The position numbers and the translations under genes are program-made. 64,000 bases of DNA from Conchocele bisecta (Eukaryota > Mollusca > Bivalvia > Lucinida > Thyasiridae): the NCBI GenBank assembly GCA_029237695.1, contig CM055279.1:23811919-23875918 (forward strand). The letters run 5' to 3'. Positions 12,061-24,360 of the stretch are shown piece by piece (within the stretch, counting starts at the first letter, position 1; each line of letters begins with the position of its first letter). Under the pieces are notes generated by a model. That model did not search any database and was not told the origin of the DNA. It worked only from the letters and a program-made list of their open reading frames with translations.

Positions 12061-12087
12061 CGGAAGCGGATGTTCGGTGTCAAATCC

Positions 12088-12245
12088 GTAATAGTTACTG
12101 CCCTAATCGAGGTGTTCATGTGTTTGAACAACCTACATGTGCCCATGGATGGAACACCGAGCCGCGAAGCGGCGAGGTGTTTCATGGGCACATGTAGGTT
12201 GCTTAAACACATGAACACCTCGATTAGGGCAGTAACTGACTTACA
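12088..12245. repeat. Long hairpin, ~70-bp arms
   Basis: The left arm (GTTACTGCCCTAATCGAGGT, about 12094) and its complement at about 12215-12235 enclose a second nested palindrome around CCGCGAAGCGGCGAGG at 12160-12176. It directly follows the repeat L array and may be a foldback element or the array's end structure. Confidence 0.8.
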
Positions 12246-12514
12246 CATCGACTTAACGACTACCGTTGGCAAGTATTCAGTGGCAATTTTGAATTTCCAT
12301 TTGACATTAAAGGAACTGTCTCTACAGTTATGACAGCCGATCAATAACATCCATGTACGCATGCTGCCAGTGGGAGTATGCGTGTGCCATTGACACATTT
12401 CTGATTATTATTTGTGCTTGATGTCTAACGTATGGGTATACGAAGCAAGCACTCAATATGCTGTATAATATGCATTGTAATATGCTTGCATAAATAATAC
12501 TAATTCACAGAGAA

Positions 12515-12800
12515 TACAAGGCTAGTGTAGTTTGATATCCAGTTTATCAGGCAAGGCTAGGCCGTTTCCGTTGAAAAGTTTTCGTTGAAAAGAACGCGGA
12601 CTTGTTTCCGTTATATTATTAGTCTGTCGTCGTTCGGTAACGTCATGTGACGTCGTTCGTCCAATAGAACGCCACTTTTCAATTCGTTGTAACCCGGATA
12701 TTCGTATCAGGTCGATTACTTATGCGGTAGTATGTTATCAGTCAGTACGTATTGGGTCAATACAAAGCTCGTGTCCCGATAACAAATAAGTAAACAGTAC
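12515..12800. mobile_element. Repeat H composite, partial copy
   Basis: The H1 left end (AGGCTAGTGTAGTTTGATAT-like) begins near 12520 and passes into an H2-like body with AACGTCATGTGACGTC and a CAGTCAGTACGTATTGGGTC block near 12738. The right end at about 12790 is diverged (CCCGATAACA in place of GTTACCTGAT). Best intact copy: 48685-49085. Confidence 0.65.
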
Positions 12801-13310
12801 AGTGGAACCTCTCTAAAACGCTCACCCTGGGAGGTCCGCAGGGTGTCCAGCTTAGATATGTACCACTATAACAAGAAATGGCAGCGTTAAACAAAGCTTA
12901 TGCCCTCGCTGTCTGCATTGATAATGCTAAAAATGTCATCGGTGACCTTGACCTTGGTCGGTCGTACTGGCAGCCTTGATGTGGGTAGCATGCACAACAA
13001 ATCACCATCACATTGTGGCCAAATATTATCAAAATCGGTCAAGCGGTTCATGAGCTTTTGACAAATGAAAGGTGTTACTAACGTACGTACTCATGCACGC
13101 ACGTACAGGGACTAACGCTATATTCCCGTTTGCCTATCGGCAAGGGGATAATTAAACAGTCCATGCAGACTTGTTCTCATTTTCAACCACGAACAAACTA
13201 CAATCAATGCCATATAAATGAAACGCAATGGGGTCCCCAGGGTGTCCGGTTTAGACGTGTATACAATTCCCATCACATTTACGTTCAGCAGTTCTCTGTC
13301 AAAACATCGA
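12801..13310. other. Intergenic, pogo-like hairpin remnant
   Basis: 12800-12870 carries a CAGTGGAACCTCTCTAAA end followed by CACCCTGGGAGGTCCGCAGG. A related CCCAGGGTGTCCGGTTTAGA lies at about 13236, so these may be the two ends of a MITE P copy with other sequence between. No gene supported. Confidence 0.45.
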
Positions 13311-14905
13311 CGAAGTGACCAGCACCATAAAGAATATATTTGTAATTGAAGGGCCTCTCATCGCCTGGTGCAGTGCGTACAACTGTACCTGCACGTGCAG
13401 CATATTAATGCATATATCTAGTATTGGGTGGTCAGTTATAAAAGTCATTTACGAGGGGTGTTCAAGAATTAATTTCCCAACACATAGTTATTACATGATC
13501 CCAATAAAATGAAATGATTTTAAATTTAATAAATGAAAACTATAATTAAAACAACAATCAAATTTAAAGACACCGTTGTCTTAGGTATGTGCATAAAGTA
13601 ATGAAACATGTTTAATTTAGGAAACAATAATTTAATGGTAGATTTACATGGACTGTCTTAACCAAATTGTGCCTATAAGTCGTCTTGAAAAGAATCAGTA
13701 TGCTTATTATACCAAATCATAAATAGCGTTGCGAACGCTAGTTTAATTGACAGTCGATGGTACTATTTTAATTAGTTAAATTAATTCCACACGTGTCTAT
13801 AAATAGCAACATATTATATGTGTGGAACAATATCTGTTATTTCAAACTAAAAAAGTGTTATGTTTCACAAAGTGTGCTTCCTGGTACTGAACTAGCGAAC
13901 GGAAATGCGTTACCAACTTATCTCAATGGTAGTACATTGTATATAGTATAAAAACACACATTCCTTGGCATTCGATTGAATAAAATGGTGCGGGTCGTGT
14001 GGTATATGGCATTTGGAGTCAATAAAGAGAAAATAAAAGGAAAGGAACATTGAATATCTTCGAAATCATCTGAAACATCATGTGATACTCTGTTTCTTTA
14101 AAATACGTTAGGACATGTCTTTGTTCATATATCATCAGTTGGGTCTCTGTAGAGTTCACATCATTAACAATTTAATCCTTCATAATTTTAGCCACTGTAT
14201 TTTCACATGCAGTTTCAGTAATAAACCAACTTAAGTGATTGAACTTAAGTGATTGATACAGTTGTCATTCAACAATGAAACGTGCCCTTTTGTACGATAA
14301 TAAAACTATTCTCAGTCAAAATGCAGAATATATCATAGTTGTATGCCAGTCCACGTGCACATGCATTTAATTTTATAATGCATACACTTGACTTAGGTAG
14401 CGTATTAACATAATTATTATGTCCTCTTTTTATATAAACTGGGATCAAGTGAACAATATTATCGAGCCAAAAAAAGCAATACAGCTATTTTCTTGTATCA
14501 TAAATATGCACTGATCACAAGTTATCAATACGTGCAGCTTAAGTTCCACTCGTATGTTCGACACTGTTCTGTTACTTACTGAACGCCCCTCAATTATATT
14601 TCTGCAGCCCGTCTGTATATATATATATTTGTTTATACATCTGTCCACGGCATTGACACGATTTGTGATTACATATGCGTCACTGGCACGGAGAAGGACC
14701 TTGCAGCATTTGTAAGGCGAATATGTGTACCTTTATCATCATTCACCATCCAAATTAGCCTTTTATGTTCTATATGTAATAATAAGGCAACCTCTGTAAT
14801 CTTATGCTTGGTGGGTTTTTTTATCGTTTATTTCAGATGTTAATGTATGTTCATGATTGCAAAGCACGTCAATACATTTCAGTTTGGTCATATGCCTGAT
14901 TTACA
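13311..14905. other. Intergenic, no gene seen
   Basis: AT-rich and largely featureless. Small open frames lack recognisable domains and codon bias. A short TA run lies at about 14618-14630. No RNA gene or dispersed repeat recognised. Confidence 0.4.
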
Positions 14906-14976
14906 GTGGAACCTCTCTAAGCCGGACACCCTGGGGGCCTCCCAGGGTGTCCGGTTTAGAAAGGTTTCACTGTACA
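14906..14976. mobile_element. MITE P hairpin
   Basis: About 70 bp: CAGTGGAACCTCTCTAAGCC, then CGGACACCCTGG, a short loop, and the complement ending GTTTCACTG next to TA. This is a compact foldback with pogo/Tigger-like CAGTG ends. Confidence 0.7.
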
Positions 14977-15089
14977 TGAAACGTGCGGTTTTGTTTCGCT
15001 CTTTCAATTTTGTGAGTTTTGTTTTATTTGTTCATTTGTGCCCCTGACTGGAGAAACGGGGTTTATGGGATGTATGACCAGTTTAGAAG

Positions 15090-15362
15090 TCTACCGGTGG
15101 TTTATTGATGTGATTGCGAACAGTGCAGATATTGTGCGTATGCACATGCTGATCTGGATCTACACTGATCTCAAACGCCATAAGCCCAATTTTATCCAGT
15201 CACAGCCACATATGTGTCATTGGCTCCATGGTTCTAGTTACAAGATAAGGCCATGCCATTCTTGTTCTCCTTTAACCGTCCACCCGGATGGCCAAAACAT
15301 ACTTATATATGTATCCGGTAAAAACAAACAAGGCCTTGAAAAATGTAAATTTATGTGAATAA
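15090..15362. other. Diverged dispersed repeat fragment
   Basis: About 15120-15185 (GTATGCACATGCTGATCTGG) matches 4420-4450 and resembles 640-680. The open frame here (106 residues) has no recognised domain and lies over repetitive DNA, so it is not called as a gene. Confidence 0.4.
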
Positions 15363-15462
15363 AATGTACCTTCATCAACCCTTTGCACACTGCATAAATT
15401 TAAATTGCTGCTAAATAATAAGACAACACTCTTATTAAACGTATTACATGTAAGTGAACAGT

Positions 15463-16112
15463 AGCGCTTTTTTGCTACTTACCTATTCGTATATACTAAT
15501 ATCGTATACATATCGTAATCGTACAGTATTGGCATATTTAATGAGCATATCGTATGATCATATAAAATTGGTATGTTTGTACCGTATCATCGTATAGTAC
15601 AGTTTGTTTACATTATACAAACGTACTATACGAATATTATACAAACATGCGATATCCGTTCGTATATACGATATATACGTACGGATATGGTATGAATATA
15701 CCATACCCGAAGTGTGGCTTTTCATTCTACTGAAAACACCTCTCATTTTAAAGAAATTCTCGACTCCAAAGAAGACCAAATATTAGGGGCGGACCAAATA
15801 TTAGGGCAAATAGTACACGGCAATACCGTTAATATATCGTATACATTTACGATATTCTGGTACATGTATACCATACACAAATCTGGTATGTTTGTACGAT
15901 ACAAACGTACCAGAATTATACACATGTATAAAAATCGTATAAACGTACGATTTGAATGGTATATCTATACGATATTGGTTGGTATATACGGTACAAACAT
16001 ACCGTACGTTTATATTATATGCATATCGTATAGAAAACATATCATATTGGTATAGTATACGTATAGTATTGGTATAGTACGTATAGTTGACCTGCAGAAA
16101 AGCGCTACTGTA
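15463..16112. mobile_element. Repeat I, GTAT/ATAC palindrome-rich element, copy 1
   Basis: Ends are inverted (CAGTAGCGCTTTT at about 15460 and AAAAGCGCTACTG at about 16100). The interior is built almost wholly of short palindromes such as CGTATACG, GGTATATACC and TTTGTACGATACAAACGTAC, giving repeated cruciform potential. About 90 bp of unrelated sequence (15710-15800) interrupts it. Copy 2 (opposite orientation) is at 23543-23895. Confidence 0.75.
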
Positions 16113-16690
16113 CATTCATGAACGGATTTGAAACTTAGACAAGTCCCAACTGAATTTTCATATTACTTCACCAGTAAATAGTGTAAACTAGCATACACGG
16201 TTTGTTTGTTTTTCATAGAACCACTCTCACGCGGACGCTTAACAGGTCAATAACTTTGAATGGCCTAAGTCATATAGTGTAGTTGCCAAAGGGGTGTTTC
16301 GTGTTCTGAAGTTAATGTAGATTACGAATCCGAATGATGACACTGGGGCATCTTTGGGAAATTTGAAATATTCAAGAGGGCCGCCAAGCACAAGTACAAT
16401 TGTCATAATATAAGGTTTGATCATGTCCAGCCGTGTGCAAACGTTTGCTGTGGCCCGAGGGAACTGTTTGAACCCCAAGGCCGCATTATAGTCGGCTTAA
16501 CTTCTAAACTGGTCATACATCCCATACCGGATACAGTGCGTATGTGCCGTGAAACACGGTGCCGGACATGATCAAACGTTATTGTTACATTTCCAACAAA
16601 AAACTGATGTAATTTGAGCATTATATTCAGTATTTTCTGATCAGTACTTTTATAAATCGCCCCATTCACGTATATAATCTTCGGTATTCA
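16113..16690. other. Intergenic, no gene seen
   Basis: No supported gene. A fragment of the B family (GTGCGTATGTGCCGTGAAAC) lies at 16535-16560. Confidence 0.4.
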
Positions 16691-16694
16691 TATT

Positions 16695-16815
16695 CCGGGG
16701 CCGCGCCATGAACGTCATGAACGTCATGCACGTCATGAAGTAGTGACGTCATGAAGGCACTTCAGCGTAGTGACGTCATGAAGGCACTTGGTCTACGCGC
16801 GGCCCCGGAATGAGC
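16695..16815. repeat. GC-rich hairpin enclosing CRE-like repeats
   Basis: The outer arms are CCGGGGCCGCG (16696) and CGCGGCCCCGG (16798). Between them ATGAACGTC-type units repeat and GTGACGTCATGAAGGCACTT occurs twice (16743 and 16771). TGACGTCA is the consensus cAMP-response element, but nothing here shows that it is used. Confidence 0.7.
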
Positions 16816-17460
16816 ATTGTCTAAAGCCATATGCAAACAGCACGCGCTTTTTGTTTGCACATAAGTAACAACGAAAACCATGCAACAATGCAGCTTAACT
16901 TGATATCGTAGTCACAATTATTAAAAGAAAGAAGTAAAACATATATGTAACTGTTTTATAAAGAAGGTACAATAAGAAATTTTACATATTTTGTAATTAC
17001 ACGTACGTCTACGAAGAATGGACGTCATTTACGTCATTTCGGCATTTTCACGAACAATATTTTTTTTCTAACAATGTTTGTTAAACATCGAATATTTAAT
17101 TGAACAAACTCATGTTATCATACACATATCTCATATATAATCTATATAACAGGAGTTAACATACCTCTTGTAAACAGTAATAACAGCTAGCTACCACAAT
17201 TGGTGTCAAGACTGGTACGCTCGATGTGCCTCTGTTCAATAAATTAGGTATCTGAATGCCACGAAAAGTGACCATTCAACACTACTGAATACATGCATAA
17301 TGTTAATAAATATGAAATATATACGAATATATTCCAATGAGTATTAGTATTAAAAACTTTGTAATTCCTTCCAGTCATCCGTTCGTACTATCGTCCGTTA
17401 TTCCGTCCGTCCTTAATAGTTGTGTTAAAATTACTTCACTAACCAAACCTGATATGCATT
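16816..17460. other. Intergenic, no gene seen
   Basis: AT-rich, with no supported gene or recognised repeat apart from a simple reiteration of CGTCCGT-like sequence near 17385-17412. Confidence 0.4.
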
Positions 17461-17728
17461 TTTATCCCGTCAACACAGTGCGTATGTGCCGTGAAACACG
17501 GTGCCGTGAAACATTTTCGATATCCAGTCAATACTATTTTTGCATTTTACAGCCATTTGTAGGTGTTGACGGGATAAATATAATAGTAGGTTAGTGCCGT
17601 GAATGGGAACAAATATCTGGCGCGGCACGGAAACGGGATGTGCTCGGCAGAGCCTCGCCCATCCCGTTTCCGGAGCCTTGCCATATATGTTTTCCCATTC
17701 TCGGCATTGACCTACTATTCTCTATATA
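17461..17728. mobile_element. Repeat B, copy 3 (reverse orientation)
   Basis: It begins TTTATCCCGTCAACACAGTG, runs through the GTGCCGTGAAACACGG module and ends with the long hairpin whose outer arm is TAGTAGGTTAGTGCCG. It is inverted relative to the next copy at 17917-18203, so the two bracket about 190 bp of other sequence. Confidence 0.85.
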
Positions 17729-17916
17729 ACTGTTTTCCAGAGAAATCGTAGATATTTACCAAACTCAATAGCAGACAATGTAGGTCCTTATCAGACTTGG
17801 CAGAAACGAAGATGTATCCGGGTCCACACTGGCCACAAACACAACGGACCACCTTTTCACCAGTGTGGTCTCGTAGACAACAAATACATTTGCGTTGAAA
17901 TATATTCGAACATTGT

Positions 17917-18203
17917 TATATAGAGAATAGTAGGTTAGTGCCGTGAATGGGAAAACATATCTGGCAAGGCTCAGGAAACGGGATGGGCAAGGCTCTGCCG
18001 AGCACATCCCGTTTCCGTGCCGCGCCAGATATTTGTCCCATTCACGGCACTAACCTACTATTCTATTTATCCCGTCAACACCTACAAATGGCTTTAAAGT
18101 GCAAAAAGATAACTCCTGCCACCGCACATATTCATACGCAGTGATTAGGTCGTATTGACAGGATATCAAGAATGTTTCACGGCACAGTGTTTCACGGCAC
18201 ATA
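17917..18203. mobile_element. Repeat B, copy 4, interrupted at 18203
   Basis: Standard B element up to CACGGCACATA at 18203. The rest of this element (CGCACTG..GACGGGATAAA) resumes at about 21752. The interruption is the 3.5-kb element at 18204-21749, so this copy is older than that insertion. Confidence 0.85.
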
Positions 18204-18289
18204 CACTGTAAAAAATGACGTTCCCAAATTGCACACATATTAAAACACCATTTCTGTTACACTTTTAAAACATGCTTCAAAACAGCACG

Positions 18290-18690
18290 TCTCACGTGTT
18301 TTGCTTTGCAACACCAACAGTTTGTCCAGAAAAAACCAGATGTTTAGTTATGGAACGTCTAGGACGTTTCAGGTGTTTTGCTTTGGAACACCAACAGTTT
18401 AGCTAGAAAACACCAGGTGTTTTGTTATCGAACGTCTCGGACGTCTCAGGTGTTTTGCTTTGAAACACCAACAGCTTGGTTAGAAAACACCAGGTGTTTT
18501 ATATGGAACGTCTCGGACGTCTCAGGTGTTTTGCTTTGGAACACCAACAGTTTGGTTAGAAAACACCAGGTGTTTTGTTATCGATTGTGTCGGACGTCTC
18601 AGGTGTTTCGCTTTGGAACACCAACAGTTTGGTTAGAAAACACCAGGTGTTTTATATGGAACGTCTATGACGTTTCAGGTGTTTTGGTTT
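18290..18690. repeat. ~80-bp minisatellite with AAAACACCAGGTGTTTT palindrome
   Basis: Four to five units alternate GGAACACCAACAGTTTGG with AAAACACCAGGTGTTTT and ACGTCTCGGACGTCTCAGG. The unit is itself palindromic. The 107-residue open frame over it is a by-product of the repeats. Confidence 0.85.
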
Positions 18691-20220
18691 GGAACATGTA
18701 ACATGTTTAAAAACAAAACATGAAGGATGTTTCAAAGCAAAACACCTCTCTTGTTACACTTTTAAAACGCCTGCACGCGTAACATGTTTTGCTTTAAAAC
18801 ACAATTCAGTACAAGGTGTTTTGCTATGGAACACCTCCCAAATTAACATAAACAAGAAATGCAGCTATCGAACGCGAATGCAATCCTAGTATCGTCACAT
18901 AACTTCAATTAAGCCACTTTACGCAGGGCCATGATGAAAATCCATTTTGATTTTTTATATTTGTTTTTTTTATAAAAATTCTATAATGCCCCTTTAATAA
19001 TATGAGCCGCGTCGTGAGAAAACATGTCTTCGGGAAATGTTTGGTCAAATTGACATTTTGTTACTATGACAATGGTATTTGTCTTATGAAATGAATGCTT
19101 TTTATTTGATCATGATATCTGCAATATTCATTAAGATATTACATTTTATACAACACCACTATTCAGGTCGTTTGAGCAAATATGACGTCACGTAAAAGCG
19201 ACGTCAAACGACGTTACAGTAACAACGTATATACCGGTACACATACAGTATACGCCAACATTTACAACAGTTTGCAAGTTGACAAACTAGAAGCATGTTT
19301 GGCATTGCATAATGAATGTATAGACGGATGAGCTTGAGTCCTTTAGTAATACATGGAAAGGAAAAGCGCCAAAGACAAACCGGCAAGTTCATGTACCAGC
19401 AGGTATTTATAACGTGCGCGGGTACGGCGGATTCGGTATGCTGATTTCTTCTTGTTGACGTCCTGTTTACTGATCGTTTTGATAGTTGTTCTAATGCACT
19501 CTATAACTATCACGCAATCTGATGGTCATACATTACAGGTATATCATTGTTGATGAACTGTCGCAAATTATTTCAATATGTATTCCTACGCCAATACTAA
19601 GTTTTCGGTCGGTCAATTTACTCTGCCACATAATGACCGACCAAAAACATGGGGTGGGGTAACTCATATAAAATGTCCCAAGTGGTATAATTCTGGTATT
19701 ATTGTGAAAGACACAGCTGGCTTGCATATGAAACGTCCTGGTCCAAAACGTCCTGGTGACCTAGTCCGAAAGTTGCATGGTGCGAAGCGTACGGCGAAAA
19801 AAATACAAATATCTCACCGTTGATCACGTTTCATATGCTTTGGCAGTAATATATCGTTCACACAAAGACAAAGTATGTATCCTGTGTAATCTTGCATCTC
19901 AAATAGTAGTATATCATGATTAGACGAGTTATCACAATATGTATCAACAACAGCAAAGTAGTAATTAAGGCAATTATAATTCTAACAACGAATTTATTGC
20001 TTTTATTATTGAAAAATAATGAAATCAGCAACATAAACGTATATACATTCATGCAAAAATCGGTAATATCTTGTAATTGTGTTGGAACTATTTTCTTCAT
20101 AGAAAATATTATTTGTGTGATCCGTCCGGTATGAACTGCTCAACCAGCCTGCAATCCGGTACGATTTTCCAACGAGACTCGATAAAGTTTGCAAAACAGT
20201 AAAGGAGTGCATTAGAAATA

Positions 20221-20355
20221 GGTTAACCGCATTGTAATTTTGAAATTTGAGGCGTATATCAGAAAATGATAGGTCGGAAAACATGTTTAAACAGATTGTC
20301 TGACCTATCATTTTCTGATATACGCCGCAAATTTCAAAATTACAATACTGTTAAC
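20221..20355. repeat. Foldback, ~58-bp arms
   Basis: GCATTGTAATTTTGAAATTT and GCGTATATCAGAAAATGATA on the left are mirrored at 20300-20350, with a loop of about 25 bp around ACATGTTTAAACAG. It lies inside the 3.5-kb element and may be a nested insertion. Confidence 0.8.
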
Positions 20356-21774
20356 CCTATAATTGTAGAAAACCATCTACATTTGAATGTGACAAGCCTT
20401 AACTTACAATATCGGTATTCCAATATGCAGATATGTAGACACACTCTGCATAAATCTGCATTCATGTATGTATACAACAATGTGTTTCGTACATTCATGT
20501 ATACATGTATACAGCAATGTGTTACGTAACATTTTTGCAGACATGTGTTACCGCAATATCAGCTTGGTACACCGCCTTGTGTTTGTTTTGGGAGTGTTAC
20601 GGTAGCATTTGGTCATTTGGAGAGTCAACTCGCCTTGCAGTGAGCGAGTATCGTAGCCTATTGTTCTGAAATAAGCAACTAAACTTCGAAGTCAGAGTGC
20701 AACATGCAAATCTCAGCGGAAATTACTTCAGCTAAGTTCACGACGTCATATCTTGCGACGTCGTGAGACTCCCGAAGACAGGTTTTCTCGCGACGCGGCT
20801 CATATAACCCATTAAAACCTGAGATTACACCACTTTACTGCTCACAATTCCAAAGACAGGTACATGTATCAGTGCTTTATCTACCAGTGTGTCGCATGAC
20901 AAATACACACAATTTTGTGGTATTTGACAAACTACAATTTTATATATATATGGTGTTTACTAGTACTAGCCTCATAATAAAATATGTGGATTTTGAAATA
21001 AACAAGCTGATTAATTGCTACACTGTGTCACAATTTTATCACATTCCGATACGGCGATAGTTTGGTAAAACGTTATTCCGAATATAGTCAAAATGTGTAA
21101 AATCCTCTGACCTTGCTGATGGAATAGCTGCCATATTTACTAAATTAACAGTTAAACGAAGAAACTAACCTGCAATGATGTTACTGGATAGTTCTGCTTC
21201 AAGCTTAATACCAATGTTGCTATGCTGATCCAGTATGCTGCTCGCCATTTTGTTTCCACTACCAGATGCGCAGCATTAGCCGAAACAATTGTGACGTTGC
21301 AAACACGCATGTGATGTCATACATCACACAATTTACATCACTTACTGACGTCAGAACGTTATGAAATTTTACCTGCACAACCGGCTTTGACCTGCGTTGA
21401 ATATTCAGGAAAGTTTGACCGACTATGAAGATGGTAATGGCATATAAATTTGTTTGGAAAGCCTTAGGTACGCAGACTTTTTCGTTTAGAGATTTTTTCT
21501 GAGTAATTCCACAAGGCGTGCTTGATTGGAACGACCTCCTGTTTTATTCTATCACGCCTTCGACGTTGTCACATTGTATGGTGTTGTAAAGCAAAACGCC
21601 GCCGTTCTAAAACAAAACGACTCTACAATTGTAAACACCATGAAAACAATAGTGTTTTGAAAATGCACGGCAGATGATATTTGGTGTTTTATTTTAGAAC
21701 ACGAACAACGTCCTACGGTACGTCTTAGACGTTCCGATTTTTTACAGTGTACGCACTGTATGGACGGGATAAAT

Positions 21775-22115
21775 ACGTATTGTCGTTTCCCAATGCAAAT
21801 ACGTCAATATTTTTCCACATTGACGTCTCGTAGGTTCATATTTGTTAGTGCCGGAACTACGCTTCACATTGCAAACTAGTTCCTTCTAAATTAACACTAA
21901 TTTGTTTATTTTATTTATATTTTGTATTTTTTGAAGCGCATACAAATTGCGAATGATGTATGTATATAATAACAAGGTTATTTGATTTGTTTGTGGATAT
22001 ATGCCACTCATTCCTCCACGCAACGATATTGCGCTCCTAAAGTCTCCCAATATCGCACGCTGCGGAACTCATAAATATCCACATACAAATCAAATAACCT
22101 ATAAATATTTTGAAA
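21775..22115. repeat. Repeat N, copy 1
   Basis: The stretch matches 47515-47850 in the opposite orientation (shared: TTATTTGATTTGTTTGTGGA-like, TAGTGCCGGAACTA, AATATTTTTCCACATTGACG). No coding region supported. Confidence 0.7.
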
Positions 22116-22187
22116 CAATAAAGATGCCCATCACAAAGCAAGCGAAATATGCTAATTTTCGTTAAGCATGGAATTTCCTCGACTTTA

Positions 22188-22840
22188 AGGTAGTATCTCA
22201 CTGGGCTGCGACAGCTCGCGACTAGTTGGAGACACAAAATTGCGAGAAAATACACGAATTAGCGACAATTTTAACTTGAAATCGCGCTGAATTGGTACTT
22301 ACGACACGTTCGTGAAATTTGGGCCAAAATTCGTCGGGAGTTCGCATACATCTCACGCGAATGTCGCGCGAGTGTCGCCAGTCGCGCGACAGTTATGCGT
22401 AACAATTGAGAAATATTTTCAATCATTTTGTCATCAGATGTCAACCGAACAAACTGCGAATAAATTGCGACATTCGCACGACATTCGTGCGGCATTAGTG
22501 CGAATGTCGTCAGATTTTCATTTTTGTCTCCATTCAATCACAATTTAGTTTCATACCCCTCACATTTCTCCCACTTTCTGACTCACGGAAACTAAACTGA
22601 GAAGAGTTCGAGCCCGGTTTGAGACACCCGCGACGACTCTGTGACTATTTTGAGAGAACTTTTATCACGCGAATTTTGTGAACATGTTCAAAAATTCCAG
22701 TGACACGAGAGCGAGGCCCTGCGACGCACGCAAGGAAATAGAGAACCCCTGCGAACGTTTCGAGACATTTTGGAACTCCCTCGTGAATGCCGTTCGCAAT
22801 GTGTCGCCAACAGACGAAGCCCAGTGAGATACTAGCTTAA
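22188..22840. mobile_element. DNA-transposon-like element with GTAGTATCTCACTGGGC ends
   Basis: Inverted ends GTAGTATCTCACTGGGCTG (22188) and GCCCAGTGAGATACTAGC (22820) enclose about 620 bp rich in TCGCGAC/GTCGCG motifs. Both strands have open frames of 78-88 residues over the same positions, which is explained by this biased composition. No transposase; probably non-autonomous. Confidence 0.7.
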
Positions 22841-23057
22841 TATTAAAATACGATAATTAGCCGACAGACACTTGTTTATGACCAATAACAAGTTGCAGCT
22901 GTATTCATACAATATCCATTGATATATCTCAACTATTTGTGTGAAATGCTTCTGTGGAGGTACCATCTGAGACACATTCACTTTAACATTCGTTTTCTCC
23001 TTTCAACAACGCGTGGAGAGACGAACACAATACTTTTCGTCTTTGTCAATAGGCCGT

Positions 23058-23380
23058 GTTCAAGGTACATGATCACGTGGTACTAACAACAACAAGTACC
23101 GATTCAAAGTACGTATTCATTTATAGTGTCCTTATTACGTAACGGATTTTGATGAAATATGGCGCATCAAACGCGTCTTGTTAAGCTGCACTTGGTGGTC
23201 TCTGTATATTCGCCCAAACTTCTGTCGTTTTTGCGAAGAATCGATTTCGCAAAAACGACATAAGTCTGTGCCGAACTCCCAAGACCACCAAATGCAGCTC
23301 ATGAAGACGCGATTGCTGCGCCATATATAATCACAATCCGTTTCATTTTAGTTTAGTGCTTACTGAAAGGGCGAATGTAG
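23058..23380. mobile_element. MITE G, copy 2
   Basis: Shares CATGATCACGTGGTACTAAC, TTACGTAACGGATTTTGATG and the GTCGTTTTTGCGAAGAATCG hairpin core with 3873-4270. The right arm is degraded. Confidence 0.7.
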
Positions 23381-23542
23381 CATGATTTGTTATGAAAAGG
23401 AGAAATTATAGTGATTTCGACTAGTGTTGATCCAGATCATCCCGCATATCTACGCAATCTGATCTGGGACTACATTATTTGCCAGATTCATATGTTCACT
23501 GTGTTATTGACATCAGTTTTGACTCAGATCAGACTGCACATA

Positions 23543-23895
23543 CAGTAGCGCTTTTCTGCAGGTCAAATATACGTACTATACCAATACTATACGTATACTA
23601 TACCAATACGATATGTTTTCTATACGATATGCATATACTATAAACGTACGGTATGTTTGTACCGTACATACCAACCAATATCGTATAGATATACCATTCA
23701 AATCGTACGTTTATACTATTTTTATACATGTGTATAATTCTGGTACGTTTGTATCGTACAAACATACACAAACATGGTATATTCATACTGTATCCGTACG
23801 GATATATCGTATTTACGAACGGATATCGTATGTTTGTATAATATTCGTATAGTACGTTTGTACTATACGATGATACGGTACAAAGATACCAATAT
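23543..23895. mobile_element. Repeat I, copy 2 (truncated)
   Basis: Starts CAGTAGCGCTTTTCTGCAGG and runs in the opposite orientation to 15463-16112. Its far end is missing because a B-family element begins at 23896. The interior again consists of GTATAC-type short palindromes. Confidence 0.75.
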
Positions 23896-24154
23896 TATGG
23901 CAGAGCCTCGCCCATCCCGTTTCCTGAGCCTTGCCAGATATTTTTTTTCCATTCACGGCACTAACCTACTATTCTCTATCTATTTTCCTTATTTCTGAAC
24001 CAACGTATATGTTGTGACCACTCATTTGAACCGTCTCGGCGAGACGGTTCAAATGGTGGTCACAACATATACTTCTGATGAGAAATAAAGAAATTCTTGA
24101 GCCTCGCCGGATATTTTTTCCCATTCACGGCACTAACCTACTATTCTCTATATA
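23896..24154. mobile_element. Repeat B, copy 5, with a nested 50-bp palindrome
   Basis: Half of the B hairpin is followed by a distinct palindrome (CATTTGAACCGTCTCGGCGA and complement, about 24024-24072), then another B arm. The same arrangement recurs at 52430-52685, so this B-derived variant multiplied as a unit. Confidence 0.8.
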
Positions 24155-24360
24155 CGTTATAGCGATACTACAAAGTCATTAGTATAAATAAGTGTGATTC
24201 TACACAGTCAATATGGTGTCATATTGCCCGTCTGAATCTATATTCACCCGAGGCGCAGGGGCTGATCTGAGAATACACTGGCCGAAAACGTCAATCGATA
24301 AAAAAACTGATCTGTACAACTGTCAGCAATGTCATTAGAAATTAGTTATTTGAATCATAT

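Larger units (their letters stand above)
18204..21749. mobile_element. 3.5-kb non-autonomous DNA element with TA duplication
   Basis: The ends are CACTGTAAAAAAT and its complement ATTTTTTACAGTG, with TA at 18202-18203 and 21750-21751. Insertion into a B-family repeat is shown by the B sequence continuing on the other side. The left subterminal part holds an ~80-bp minisatellite; related AACACC/GGTGTT material lies near 21600-21700. No transposase, or any protein above about 100 residues, was recognised. Long inverted repeats occur inside at 20221-20350 and, widely spaced, at 19005-19035 / 20775-20812. Confidence 0.75.

Noticed and set aside
19578..19823. 81-residue basic frame inside the 3.5-kb element
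   Set aside because: No recognised domain, no codon support, and ends without splice context; kept only as a note.
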